Assembly (NCBI RefSeq): GCF_030272615.1
Contig: NC_081406.1
Coordinates: forward strand, 235,515,922 to 235,579,921
DNA length: 64,000 nucleotides
Direction: 5' to 3'
Origin: Cryptomeria japonica
Lineage: Eukaryota; Streptophyta; Pinopsida; Cupressales; Cupressaceae
Shown: positions 11,852-22,429 of the stretch, piece after piece
How positions within the stretch are numbered: position 1 is the first letter of the stretch
Layout of the letters: every line of letters starts with the position of its first letter
Program-made: the position numbers and the translations under genes
Notes under the pieces: model-generated
Seen by the model: only the letters and a program-made list of their open reading frames with translations
The model's database searches: none
What the model was told of the DNA's origin: nothing

Positions 11852-12608
11852 TCATCTGTCTGAGAAATCAAATAGATTCTCACTGGCATTCAAATGAAAG
11901 ATATTACCTCTAGTCTTAGTTCCTGATGTAATCTTTACACTAGAGGCATTTAGAATCTTGCATTTACCATTCTTGAATTGAAAATCATATCCTTTATCAA
12001 CCATCTGTCCAACACTCAAAATATTATGCTTCAAACCTTCAACATATAAGACATCATCTATATTATGCTTACCATAAAAGGAAATAGACCCTCTACCACG
12101 GATTACACAAGCTTTATCATCTCCATATCTCTCTATACCACCATCATACCTCTCCATATTAATAAATTTAATTTTATCACCTCTCATATGATGTGAACAA
12201 TTGTTGTCAATTACCCATTTATCTTTCTCTTCAATATTAGTAGCCAAATCTTTCTCCTCAACAACACAACTTGTAGAATTCACTGGTATCGAATTATCTT
12301 CCTTGATAGCAATGAATACAAAATCATCTTCTAAATACCCATTCTTAGATTCTTCATTTGTCACATCTTCATCAACAACATAATAACATTTCTTTTGATA
12401 TATGTACTTCAAGTTAGGCTTATCATACTTATCATGCTTCTCATATCTATCATGCTTATCAAATTTATCATGCCTATCATACCTTGACATTCTTTAAAGA
12501 CACTTAGAAGCAAAATGTCCTATCTTATTACAAGAGAAACATTTCAAAGGTAACTTCCCATCATACTTATCGGCTCCCTTAGGCAATCTCCAAGCTATAT
12601 GTGCTTCA
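11852..12608 (-). pseudogene. Copia-A gag C-terminus, zinc knuckle and protease
   Basis: Reading starts at EIEAHIAWRLPKGADKYDG, then the CCHC knuckle CFSCNKIGHFASKC near 12500-12545, then a TAA. A repetitive RYDRHDKFDKHDRYEKHDKY tract follows (12490-12420). The protease region reads KWVIDNNCSHHM, where the family usually has D-S-G at the active site. Here D-N-N replaces it, so the protease is probably dead. GLKHNILSVGQMVDKGYDF and the GNIFHL segment follow, as usual before integrase. The upstream edge is the solo LTR target site. Confidence 0.88.
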
Positions 12609-12613
12609 ATCTC

Positions 12614-13722
12614 TGTTAGACAATTCAAATAACTAGAAGATAACTGAGAGGGGGGCATAATAAGTTGTCACAGATTACCGAAACATTAAGCAATTAAAAC
12701 TTTAATAATGAAACCCAAAACATTAATACCAGAATAGTAGTTAAACCAATTAAGCATGAATAAATACAATCCACATGAAACCAAGTTTTATATGTGGAAA
12801 CCTGGTAAAAGGAAAAACCATGATGGGAAGCCTAGCCATAGTAAGATAATACTTCTACAATAAGTATGTGAATTACAATTGAGGGGCCTGCACTTGCAAG
12901 AAGGACAATAGCCTAGCGTGCACTTCTCATCACAAAAGGAGCCTCAGTTAAGCTCAATACTGGAGGACTAAATCCTCTTACATAAACCCAATTCGATCTC
13001 CAATGATCGACTAAATCATCTGCCTGAATGATATTACATTATTCGCACATTACATCCCTTTCCATAACCATAATCTCTATCATATATATGATCTACAATG
13101 AGATCTTACATCTATATATACAAACCCTTAACCATAAACAATTAGGTCAGCCACCAGACAATGAACCAATTACAAAATTACAAACCATCTCAGCCTTAAA
13201 CCAAACAAATAATATCTAACACATAAAACATCTCAGAAGCACATCAAGAGGTCCAATCCACATGTTACATTAAAGTCAGTCCATAACCTAGATCAACCAA
13301 GACCCAGTATAGGTCCACACGCTAAAGTAATGATCTCCATCCACCAAGTCTCCAACATGATCACCATCAGCATCCTGAAACTCCACCAGAAACTGCACCA
13401 ACACCACTTATGTAATTCATCAAAGATCTTCATCAAAAGCTCTGCCAGTGAAACCCTCACCGAAACTAGAAGCCAAGCTTCCAAGCAAATAGGATAGCAT
13501 CCAATCACCAGACCAAAACCAACTGAATGAATATGGACATGAGTATCATGAATATAACCAAACTATACCAGAGCCTACCGGATCATGCCAGATCCAAACC
13601 AATTAGAAATCACTCAACCTATCAAGACCAGAAGGGTGCCGATAAAGCATCCAAACAGCTAGTGTTGGCATCAATGACAAACATCAATGCAAGACGTAAT
13701 CAATTCCACCAAATGGCCAACA
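12614..13722 (-). mobile_element. Solo Copia LTR, family S, copy 2, inserted in Copia-A gag
   Basis: On the minus strand it starts TGTTGGCCATTTGG at 13722 and ends GTCTAACA at 12614. The duplications are ATCTC at 12609-12613 and 13723-13727. Removing it rejoins gag as ELDEI-EAHIAWRL in one frame. It shares start, hairpin block (12790-12823) and 3' end with the copy at 6016-7237. It is younger than Copia-A. Confidence 0.93.
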
Positions 13723-13727
13723 ATCTC

Positions 13728-13913
13728 ATCCAACTCTTTTTCTTGTTCTTCCATCTCTCTCATTTCTCTTTCATATCTAGAAACCCTAGATGAGCTCTCT
13801 CTCGGATCCTACTTCTGCTTCCCAGATATAGAGACTTTAAATGCAGTCTTAGATTTACCATGTAATTCTCTAGATTCACTCAACTCAAATGCAACTAGCT
13901 TACCAACTAGCAT
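13728..13913 (-). pseudogene. Copia-A gag fragment
   Basis: It reads MLVGKLVAFELSES then FKVSISGKQK, a stop, and a charged helix EREMREMEEQEKELDEI. This is the middle of Copia gag, just before the zinc knuckle region. Copia-B cuts its upstream side, and the solo LTR cuts its downstream side. The matching upstream gag ends ...MTTMTTD at 39839. Confidence 0.85.
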
Positions 13914-14644
13914 GTCTCTTTTGGCATATGCATGTTGATTGCATTGATGAACTATTGTGTTGTCATTGATGTTAATTGTAACTGATAATGGAATTTGTAA
14001 TGCAACCGGTAGTTGAGTGTCATGCCCAAACTTTTGGGCACGAATGGGATAATTCTTTTTTTTTTTAAATTCCAAATTAATAACATTAAATTGCATTATG
14101 AAATGCACTATGAAGTTTTGTCTTAACTACATGGGAGTTAACGTTAGCCACTAACACAAGTAGACAAAAAAAAAGTTAAAATTAAATGCGGATTACTAAA
14201 GGAATCAATTTATTTTCTCATCTAAATTGATTAAGAGTTAATTAAATTAAAACTCCCTAAAATACTTGGTGAAGATATTATTAATCTCCAATAAGTCTAT
14301 TTTGTCTACAATTCATTTTAATCAATAAATAAAGATAAATCGACTAACGAGTCAATTAATTCAAAATGAATATCTTTCTTAAGTTTATTTATAAAATAAT
14401 CTAAACACAGCCCTTTTCTTTTAAACCCTTATGTTTAACAACAACTTCTAATAAAATATTTGATCTACCAGTTGCCCTTAAACCACATTATTATTAAATG
14501 TTTAAATAAAAATAAACATTAATATAGGTAAATTATACAATTTATTTAATATATATATTTTTCTTTAAACAAATATTATTACGACTTACTCAAATTTGCT
14601 CACATTATTATAACTCTACAATTTTGTCAAAAATCATATTCAAA

Positions 14645-14649
<5 letters not shown>

Positions 14650-14692
<43 letters not shown>

Positions 14693-14734
14693 TATATATA
14701 TATAAATATATGTATATATATATTTATATATAAA
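14650..14734. repeat. (TA)n microsatellite
   Basis: A nearly pure TA run with a few AAAT and GTAT interruptions, about 120 bases upstream of the putative TATA box of the 4.2-kb element. Confidence 0.95.
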
Positions 14735-14765
14735 AATAAAAGTGTTATACCATGCAAACCCTAAC

Positions 14766-14795
14766 CCTTTATTTATAAAATAAGCCTCTCCTTTC
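14766..14795 (+). promoter_or_regulatory. Putative TATA promoter of the 4.2-kb LTR-type element
   Basis: CCCTTTATTTATAAAATAAGCC contains TATAAAA in a T-rich context, followed by a CT-rich tract and then the GC-rich stretch at 14870. It sits about 750 bases into the element, where an LTR promoter would be plausible. It is a prediction from sequence only. Confidence 0.45.
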
Positions 14796-14869
14796 TTTAT
14801 TTTTTATTCTTTATTATCTTTCCCATTTTTTTTCTACCCTAGCCTTAACCGGCTAGGGTTTTAACTTTA

Positions 14870-15165
14870 TGTTGGCTGTGTAGGGCCACTCACCAAGCGG
14901 CGGCCATGGCGAAGGGGAAGGACAGGTGGAGGCGGCATTTCCGGGGGCGCGGTGGAGGTCTTGGTTATGGCGGCGGGCGGTGGGCAGTGGGTGCCGCTCA
15001 CTATGGGAAACCACAGTGGTAGCCCTCGGGCCGTCCACTATGGACGCCCACAGTGGTGGTGACCACTGTGGTCGCCCACAGTGGCGTCAGCCGATGCCGA
15101 CCTCTGTGCTAACCACAGTGTTCGGCACTGCCGACCATTGTGTTTAGCATAGTGGTTCGGCCTGA
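14870..15165 (+). other. GC-rich island with repeated CCACAGTGG palindromes
   Basis: This 300-base GC-rich patch lies in otherwise AT-rich DNA. CCACAGTGG, CCACTGTGG, CCACTATGG and close variants recur about seven times between 15010 and 15155, including GACCACTGTGGTC. The short frames here do not resemble a protein. It lies downstream of the putative TATA box, so it could form a structured leader RNA. Confidence 0.7.
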
Positions 15166-15258
15166 ACCCTAGCTTAAATTTTTTTTATTTTTTTTAAAAG
15201 AAAAAGTTTTAAATAATATATTTTCTTTTGTTTATTTTTTTTATAAACTATAAGAGAA

Positions 15259-15370
15259 AAAATATATATATATATGTATATATATGTATGTATATATATA
15301 TCTATCTATGTATATATCTATATATATCTATATATATATACATACATATATATACATATATATATATAGA
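15259..15370. repeat. TATA/TATG/CATA low-complexity tract
   Basis: Alternating TATATG, TATCTA and ACATAT runs. It is a degenerate AT microsatellite inside the 4.2-kb element; related runs go on to about 15500. Confidence 0.9.
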
Positions 15371-18300
15371 AGTATTTATATGCATGCATATTTGTATATA
15401 TATATAATTATATATTTATATATATTTTATATATAGATATATTGAATATATAAATGTATTTTAAATATAAGTATATATTTATATACATTTGATGCATAAG
15501 GAAGATTAGAGTTAACATCACTATGCATGTAGTTTAATTTTTATTTTTTTTGAACTTTTAAAACAAATTGATAACAAAATTCTGAATTAAGCCCATGTAT
15601 ATTTCCTTTTTAAAAAAACCAAAAATACCTTGTTGGTAAATCATAGATGTACTATGTTAACCTTAGATTTATTTTCTTCATAAAGTAAATGACAGAATTG
15701 AATAACTTCATACAACAACTATAAGATATATTTTTATTTAAGCTAGAAAATATTAAAATGAATCTTTAGAGATGACTATAATATTTTAGGTCTTCTTTTC
15801 TGCAATTAAATGAAATGACAGATATAAATAAACTAAAACTGCATTTCCATAAAAGAGATCTAATTGTTTTATTTCTAGCCTTCTACATGCATGCAAATCT
15901 AATTCATTTCTTTTCTAATATTTTGTTTTTAAATGCATAAAGAGAATAAATAAATTACTTTCTTTTCAAACTATCCTAAACACAACAAATGTTATTTTTC
16001 AAAAATATAGAAAACTAAAACCAGAGTTACTCATTTCTTTTCTGTAGTATAGCATAAATAAATATTACATATCTTTAAAACATATTCCCAAGTCTTTATT
16101 GTCACTTTACAAATAGGTCTCTCATTTCAAATAAATGAGGACTTTCAAAGAATAATAATCACATTTACAAATATTTTTCTGCAACAAATTACTCCAGCCA
16201 CATCTACATGTCCTATTCTTTTCTTCCAACAACTTGCAATAAATCAAAAGCTATGACCATGGAGAACTCACCTCCTAGCCTAGGCTAAATAGTAGCCACC
16301 CCCGAGCTTGGAGAACCAAGCCCTAGACAGGTAACACACATGCAAACACAATAAACACGGGAAAAAACAATCACTTGCACATTTCCAACCCAGACTACAC
16401 TGCACGACACATGTGATGACTATACATGGGTGGTAGTGGACCAAATACCTTGAGGAGACTACAAGTATAGTAAAACTCAAGGCCACCTCATGGCAAACAA
16501 TGATAGATCATAAGTATAACAACCCCACAACCTTATTCCCCCCAAAGCATTCATGCCTTATTTCCCTCCTTATGACCCCCAATTGCATAAACAAGCCATG
16601 CAGCAAGGGTTACATAGGAATCCCTTGAGATCACTCTCTTAATGAGAGCCTCTCACTCGAGGGCTATCAAAATTCTACCACCCACAAGACCATCCTCTCT
16701 CCCAAGAGTAGGAGGTCTTGGTTACTCCCAAAACATAGAAAATACACAAGAGTAAAATGTAGAACACAAACTAAATTTGCATAAGGGAAAAATACAAGCA
16801 AAAAGTCTTCTCACACATGCAAGTCTTTTCAACATAAAATGCAATATAAAAACATAACAAGAGAATTTAACCAACCTTCAACTACCCAAAGGTATGCTAG
16901 TTTTGTTGAGGATGAGTAGCCTAATTCCACAATTCCTTTGTTCTCTATCCTTAGCCAAATTCCTAAAAACCAAATCTATCTTTTCTTTCAAAATTTCTTG
17001 TCTCCAAAAATGGAGAGAGGGTGATTACCCACAAAATCTCTCATTCTTGCCTAAAAAGGCCTCAGTGAGAGTTCTCACAGGTTTCTAAAATTGAAAAAGG
17101 AAAAGTCAGAAAAAGATCCAAAAGGATCTCTAATCCAAAAAGGAAAGTTAACAACTTAGGTGATGCCTTCTAATTTTCAATTTTCGCTCAACTTAGGAAA
17201 CCCACTATTTAGGGTGTCTAAATGGTCACATGGGAGTTGAAACATGCCTAAAATTACTCCTAACCCTTAGGTATACCTTATGGGCTTTAGGAAACACTCT
17301 TAAACTACCCCTAGGTGTCCATTTAACCCCTTTTAAACCCCTCTGAAGTTAATTTTCGGGTCAAACTTAAGTTGACCACCCTAAAGATTCTCTTCCCAAG
17401 GCAAATATAGAACCACATTAAATTAATTGAAAAAGCTATGGTTAAACAACTCCCTCCAAGAGACAATTCAAAAATTAAAACATAAATCAACACATGTGTC
17501 AAGTGACACAATAAAAATACTTTTACAAAATTATACATGAAATTTTGTCTGTTGTTGGATTTATACAAATACATAAATTCAATCTAACACACATGCAACA
17601 TCCACTTTCACAAATAAAATACTATACAAACGGGGTGTTGTCTCTCCAAATAGACAAACCCTAGTTTTACGAACGTACATAGGTCTAGGTTTGGTTCTCC
17701 ATAATATTTCCATGGTCACATGGATAATTTTCTTGTGCATCTCAATTACACATTAGTACTTCCAAATAACCTCATATAACATTTAAACACATGAATAAGA
17801 ATACATGTCAAACACTCTACATACCATATACATTTAAACAAATTGATACATCTTACATCCAAATAAATCCACATATGCAGTTATCGTAATCCTCATAATT
17901 TTAATCCATACATAAAACATGCATCCCATTTCTATCATCGTAGTAAAGTCCTGCAAATCCAATAATGACATATATCATCTCAAATTCATCCTATTCCAGA
18001 ATCATATAGAGTTCTATATCATAAAGCATATAAATGAAGCATCAACATATAGCAATGTTATCCAAATCATAGAATCATATACGTTCTAAATCCATAATGC
18101 ATAAAAAAATGTACACCTCAAGGTGAAATGATTCTGTAACCTGGTTCAATTACTTTTCTCACCTATCTATCTAACATAGCCCATCCTATTGAACTATAGC
18201 ATTTATTAGTAGGGTCAAACATGGTCAACTAAGTTAATCAAAGCTTGGTTGGGGAGGGCCTTACATTGAGTCAGTGAAGGGAACCAATATTACTTTAGAA

Positions 18301-19571
18301 GCAGTGAGATCAGCCAGTAACCCTATCTGTTTATGTGCCAAACCCTAACTGATGGAGCTTGGTAAATCGGTTGTGTTGATTTATGATCAAATGGTGATCG
18401 GTGATTATTATGCCATGTATGCATGATGCATGTGATGAGTTTCAAGTTGTTTTTGTCATGTAGAGATAACAATTTTATCTATGAAATGAGCGAGTACATA
18501 ACATGAAGAGGAAACCGCATGATGAGTTACAGGATTCAATGAAGTAGTGGTCAAGGAGCGGTCAAGGTTGTCTTGTACAATGTGCAATAATTGATATGTA
18601 ATCCAATGGTCATGTTTGAATTGATTTGTTTGTAATGTCTATGAGATCTTAGGTTTGTGATGTGTTATCGGCCTATTGTTTTGCTTATAAGGTCAATAAG
18701 TTATTTTGTTGTAGTGTTGGCAATTTTGGTTAAGTGTAAGTGTGATTGATTTCTGAACTAGAAGGAGTATCTGCAATATGTGTTAAGGCAGATAGGAGCA
18801 TGAATAGGATCAGATCAAGTAGAGTAGTGATATTTAGTTGATCAACAAAACCTTGTTGTTCTCTAACAATTACAATAGTTCAATTCCTTAACTGGGTAAG
18901 CTTTAACAAGCTTAGTACTATCTGAATCCTCTAACCAGGTGATTCATTAGCTTGGATTTAAATTCCTCTATCGAGGTTACTTCTAACAAAGTATTTCTTT
19001 TAACAGGGCATTATTGTCAATCCCTTAACTAGGTGGTCCCTAATAGGATCTGTTCTTAACAAGATGTTTTGTAAAGCTTTAACAGGCTTGGCTCCTAATA
19101 GGGTGAACTTCAGAAGAGTTCAGAATACTTGTGGGTATTCATCCTCACCGTGGTTTTTCCCATTTGGGTTTCCACATCAAAAATCATTGTGTCAAGTGGT
19201 GAATGGTTTTTGTGGTTATGTTTTGATATTGTTAATTTTCTTAACTGATAAATCCACTTAGCTATGTTATGATGACCGAAAGTAATCTAAAATGTGTTTT
19301 TTCTATTGTTAGTAAAGTGGTTTGAAGCATTGGTTAAATGATTTGGAAATTTCAATGCTATTACAGTGTTGTTTTGTTATGCCAATAAACCGGTTAACTT
19401 GATAGTGCAGCTACAGTTTATTACTCAGTGTTTGAACCCCTTAAGTTAAGTGATTGATTTTTGAGTTGGGTTTTGAGTTAGGTGAAAGTTTAATTAGTTT
19501 CCTATCTACTATTTCACACCCCCCCCACTCTCAGTAGTTGTTCAGATCCTTATTGATTCATCATATCATTA

Positions 19572-19587
19572 ATTGGTATCAAAGCAT
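19572..19587 (+). other. Primer binding site of Copia-B
   Basis: ATTGGTATCAAAGCA directly follows the 5' LTR. It matches the usual Copia site TGGTATCAGAGC, complementary to the 3' end of initiator methionine tRNA, with one change. Confidence 0.85.
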
Positions 19588-19641
19588 TTCAAGTCCTCTA
19601 GTGTCTAAGCCTAACAACTTGACGTAAAGATATAGTTGAAC

Positions 19642-20198
19642 ATGATGAAGAAAGAAGGTCTGAAGTTCAATAGGCAAAACTATAGAATATGAAGTGATAG
19701 GATGAAGATCTATAGAAAGAGTCTAGGAAGTCAATACTGGGAACATGTTGTTACTAGATATACCCTGCCTAGTAGGATTCTGTCTGATGATCAAAAGGAG
19801 CAACAAGAGAATAATCAAGCGTTGGAGGCTAATATCAGTTCCTTGTCTGATTAAGAGTATGTTGATGTCCATGGTTTGGAGACTGTTTATGATGTGTGGA
19901 AGAAACTTGAGGATATCTATAGCGATGATGACCATGTGAAGATTGCTAAAGAATAGGGTATGAGAGGTAAATTTGATGACATGCAGATGGCTGAAGGTGA
20001 TAATATTAAACAGTACATGGTCAAAGGATCAAGGAAATAGTTGGTGAGATTAAAAGTGCTAGTGGTAAAGTGGAGGATACCACAATGGCTAGTAAGGTGT
20101 TGAAAACCCTTCTACCAGTCTATGCTATCCAAGTTGCAACCATTTAGGAACTAAAGTCTATTGATAAAACAAAGGTAAGTCTTGACTCCATCTATTAG
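19642..20198 (+). pseudogene. Copia-B gag, N-terminal part
   Basis: It starts MMKKEGLKFNRQNYRI and runs through LGSQYWEHVVTRY, DQKEQQENNQALEANISSL, YDVWKKLEDIY, KVEDTTMASKVLKTLLPVYA and IDKTKVSLDSI. This is the standard Copia gag N-terminal domain. It has TGA where related gags have W, further TAA and TAG stops, and one frameshift near 20025. Element X cuts it at 20199, and gag resumes at about 34664 with SKVNAFELNGYDG. Confidence 0.9.
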
Positions 20199-20691
20199 TC
20201 TCAAATTCTGATTTCCCTCTTATCCCTTGTAAGAAAATGAATAACTATGTCTGCATACGAAGAGATCAAGGAAAAAGGAACCTTAGAGTAACATATAACA
20301 AGGTTTTGAGAACCTTCTACACTTTGAACTTATCCAAAGTTTAGGTGGGTATACCTTCTGTGAATATCTTCACACTTTAAAACTAAGATCCACAGTAAAC
20401 CAGTGCTAAAAAACCTGTGAACTTCATCACCTCAATGAAACTGAAACACTAAAGGAAAAACTTGCATTCATTTTTAGTATTGATCTTCAAGGAAAGATAG
20501 AAAGAAATCCTATAATCTATTACAGTGTCTTAACTGGGCTACAGAGTCACCTAAATCAAACAATAACTCTCAAAATAGAACACTCATATACATCTCATCA
20601 TTTTGGCTTTTATGAATCCCATACATGCCTAACATATATATAGATCCTACTAACCTTCACTACAACATTATCACAAATAGGAGACCGCGAG

Positions 20692-22429
20692 ATGAACATT
20701 CATCAGATGGAGGGAATAGCAGAGGGAACAACGTTTGTAGTGGGAAATTTGAAATTGAGAAATGGAGGGAACAACGATGCTGGATCCTCTAGTTCTAATT
20801 CCACTACAACTCAAGGAAAAGCATCTAATGATGAGGATGGAAGGCAGGATGGGGACCCATGAACATGAGACCCTCCTCCTGATCCCAAACACTTAAAAGA
20901 TTTGCAAGATTCAAGCCCTGAGGTGGTGAAGATTGACTCAGAAAATATCAAGGAGGGGCGAATACCTAAACCCTGGAATAGTCTCTTCACAAGACAAGCA
21001 TCTGGTAAACTGACTGGTAAATCTTCTTTCCCCTTTGTGAAGAATATATCACATAATAGAATAAGTAAACTTGCGATTGAGATTCCTGATTTAGTTATTG
21101 ATCATAGCATCTCTTTAATGACTCTTTCTCTGGTGGGGAAATTTGTTGGACCTCGACCTAATATTGAGGATGTTAGGTCCTTTGTTAAGAGAAAATGGAG
21201 AATGAAAGGACAGGTTGAAGTCTCTACCCTACCTAGAGGCTTTTTGTGCTCTCTTTCTCATGTGGTGAAGATTTGGAAGTGGTGTTAAGTGGTGGCCCCT
21301 GGATGTTTGGTAAATCCTCTCTTTCTATTAGAAAATGGTCCCCTAATAGGGAACTCAATGATTCTTTCTTTGAATCTGCTCCGGTGTGGGTTAGGTTGCC
21401 TGGGCTGCCATTGGAATGTTGGGTGGAGGATGTTTTCTCAGGAATTGCTAACTCCTTTGGGGAGCTTGTTGCGATAGACCCAATGAAAGCAACTCGCAAG
21501 AGATTGGTGTATGTGTGCCTTTGCGTCAACATATCATAGAATATGGACCTCCCAAGTACGTTTGACATAAACTCCAAACTTGGGTTATGGGAACAAGCCA
21601 TTGAATTTGAATCTCTCACATTTGTGTGCTTCTCTTGCAAAAAGGTAGGTCACTGGGCTAAGGCTTGCCCCAGCCACCCTAAAGGACTTGTGATAAAAGA
21701 AAAAAATATTCACAAACCGGTTTGGAAAGAAAAAAATAATAACAAAGACTGCAACAAGTTAGAAGAAAAAAGTGGAAACTTGGTGAATATACTAGAACAC
21801 CTGAAAGTAGATAGCACTGACCCTCCTAAAGACCCCCCCTGAAGGGGAATAAAAAGAATGAAACCAAGGAGTTTGAGATAAAAATAGGCAATACCTTTGA
21901 GGCTCTACAATCACAGGCGAAGGAGAATGAAATCAGTGAAGAGACACTTGAAGATGGTGAGATTGAGGATATCACTGACTTTCATCCTGAGGATCTTCAT
22001 GAACCTATATCAAAAAAAGATGAACCCTATTTAGAGGAAGAGTTTCAAGAACATGAAATAAAACTAGGAAGGAGTAACAAGTTTGGGTCACCGCAAGCAA
22101 ACTTAAATGCCTTATTCCAGAATATAGAAGTCGATATGACCACTTCATCCCAGAAAAGAGAAGATCTATGGAGCAACATGCAAGATGAATCTAGAGTAGA
22201 ACAACAAGAAGAAAACACAACAGGAAATGTAAAGAAGATTAAAACCAAGAAGGTAAGAGGCCCTAATGGAGTAAAAACCAGAACCAGATCTAAGGCTGAT
22301 TTTGGGGCCTCAAGATCTCCACCATGACACAAAACTATGAAATGGCATAGGGACCAGGAGAGTAAGCAAAATATAGTTGATGGAAGGCAGCAAACTATCA
22401 AGGAATCCTGCCCTCAGGCTTCCAAATGA
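20692..22429 (+). pseudogene. LINE ORF1: nucleic-acid-binding protein (DUF4283-like plus CCHC)
   Basis: It starts MNIHQMEGIAEGTTFVVGN. A DUF4283-like region includes LVGKFVGPRPNIEDVRSFVK, GGPWMFGKSSLSIRKWSP and PVWVRLPGLPLECW. A CCHC knuckle CFSCKKVGHWAKAC follows near 21630-21670. The rest is an acidic tail and then a basic KKIKTKKVRGPNGVKTRTR stretch. This is the usual plant L1 ORF1 plan, an RNA-binding chaperone. Lesions are two TGAs near 20860, a lost T in a T-run near 21243, a TAG at 21537, a shift in a C-run near 21838 and a TGA at 22325. The final in-frame TGA (22427-22429) overlaps the ORF2 ATG. Confidence 0.88.

Larger units (their letters stand above)
9530..13913 (-). mobile_element. 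Copia-A retrotransposon, minus strand, main part (gag C-terminus to 3' LTR tip)
   Basis: Read on the minus strand, the order is gag (13913-13728), a solo LTR inserted in gag (13722-12614), zinc knuckle, protease, a truncated integrase fused to reverse transcriptase, RNase H (ending 10023), a polypurine tract (9690-9676) and the first ~145 bases of a 3' LTR starting TGTTGGATATTG at 9675. The LTR breaks off near 9530. The 5' gag portion lies beyond Copia-B at 39839-40027. The order PR-INT-RT-RH is the Copia order. The many stops and an in-frame deletion show it is dead. It is the oldest layer here. Confidence 0.9.
14018..18265 (+). mobile_element. 4.2-kb LTR-type element without coding, probably a giant solo LTR or LARD
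   Basis: It starts TGTCATGCCCAAAC and ends GAGGGCCTTACA, with duplications TTGAG at 14013-14017 and 18266-18270. Insertion into the Copia-B 5' LTR is therefore clear. No ORF has transposon motifs. No second copy of its terminal sequence is visible inside, which favours a very long solo LTR, as in Ogre/Tat-type Gypsy elements, over a two-LTR element. The plus orientation rests on the TATA box near 14775. Both ends satisfy TG...CA, so strand is not certain. Confidence 0.8.
13919..19571 (+). repeat. 5' LTR of Copia-B, split by a nested LTR-type element
   Basis: The two parts are 13919-14017 and 18266-19571. Together they match the 3' LTR at 38438-39833. The second part has the conserved hairpin at 19150-19175 and repeated AACAGG / AACTGGGT motifs at 18880-19110. 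It ends TCATATCATTA before the primer site. The two LTRs clearly differ by many substitutions, so the insertion is not recent. Confidence 0.9.

Noticed and set aside
21233-21640. 135-codon minus-strand ORF
   Set aside because: It is antisense to LINE ORF1, where the DUF4283-like motifs and zinc knuckle read on the plus strand.
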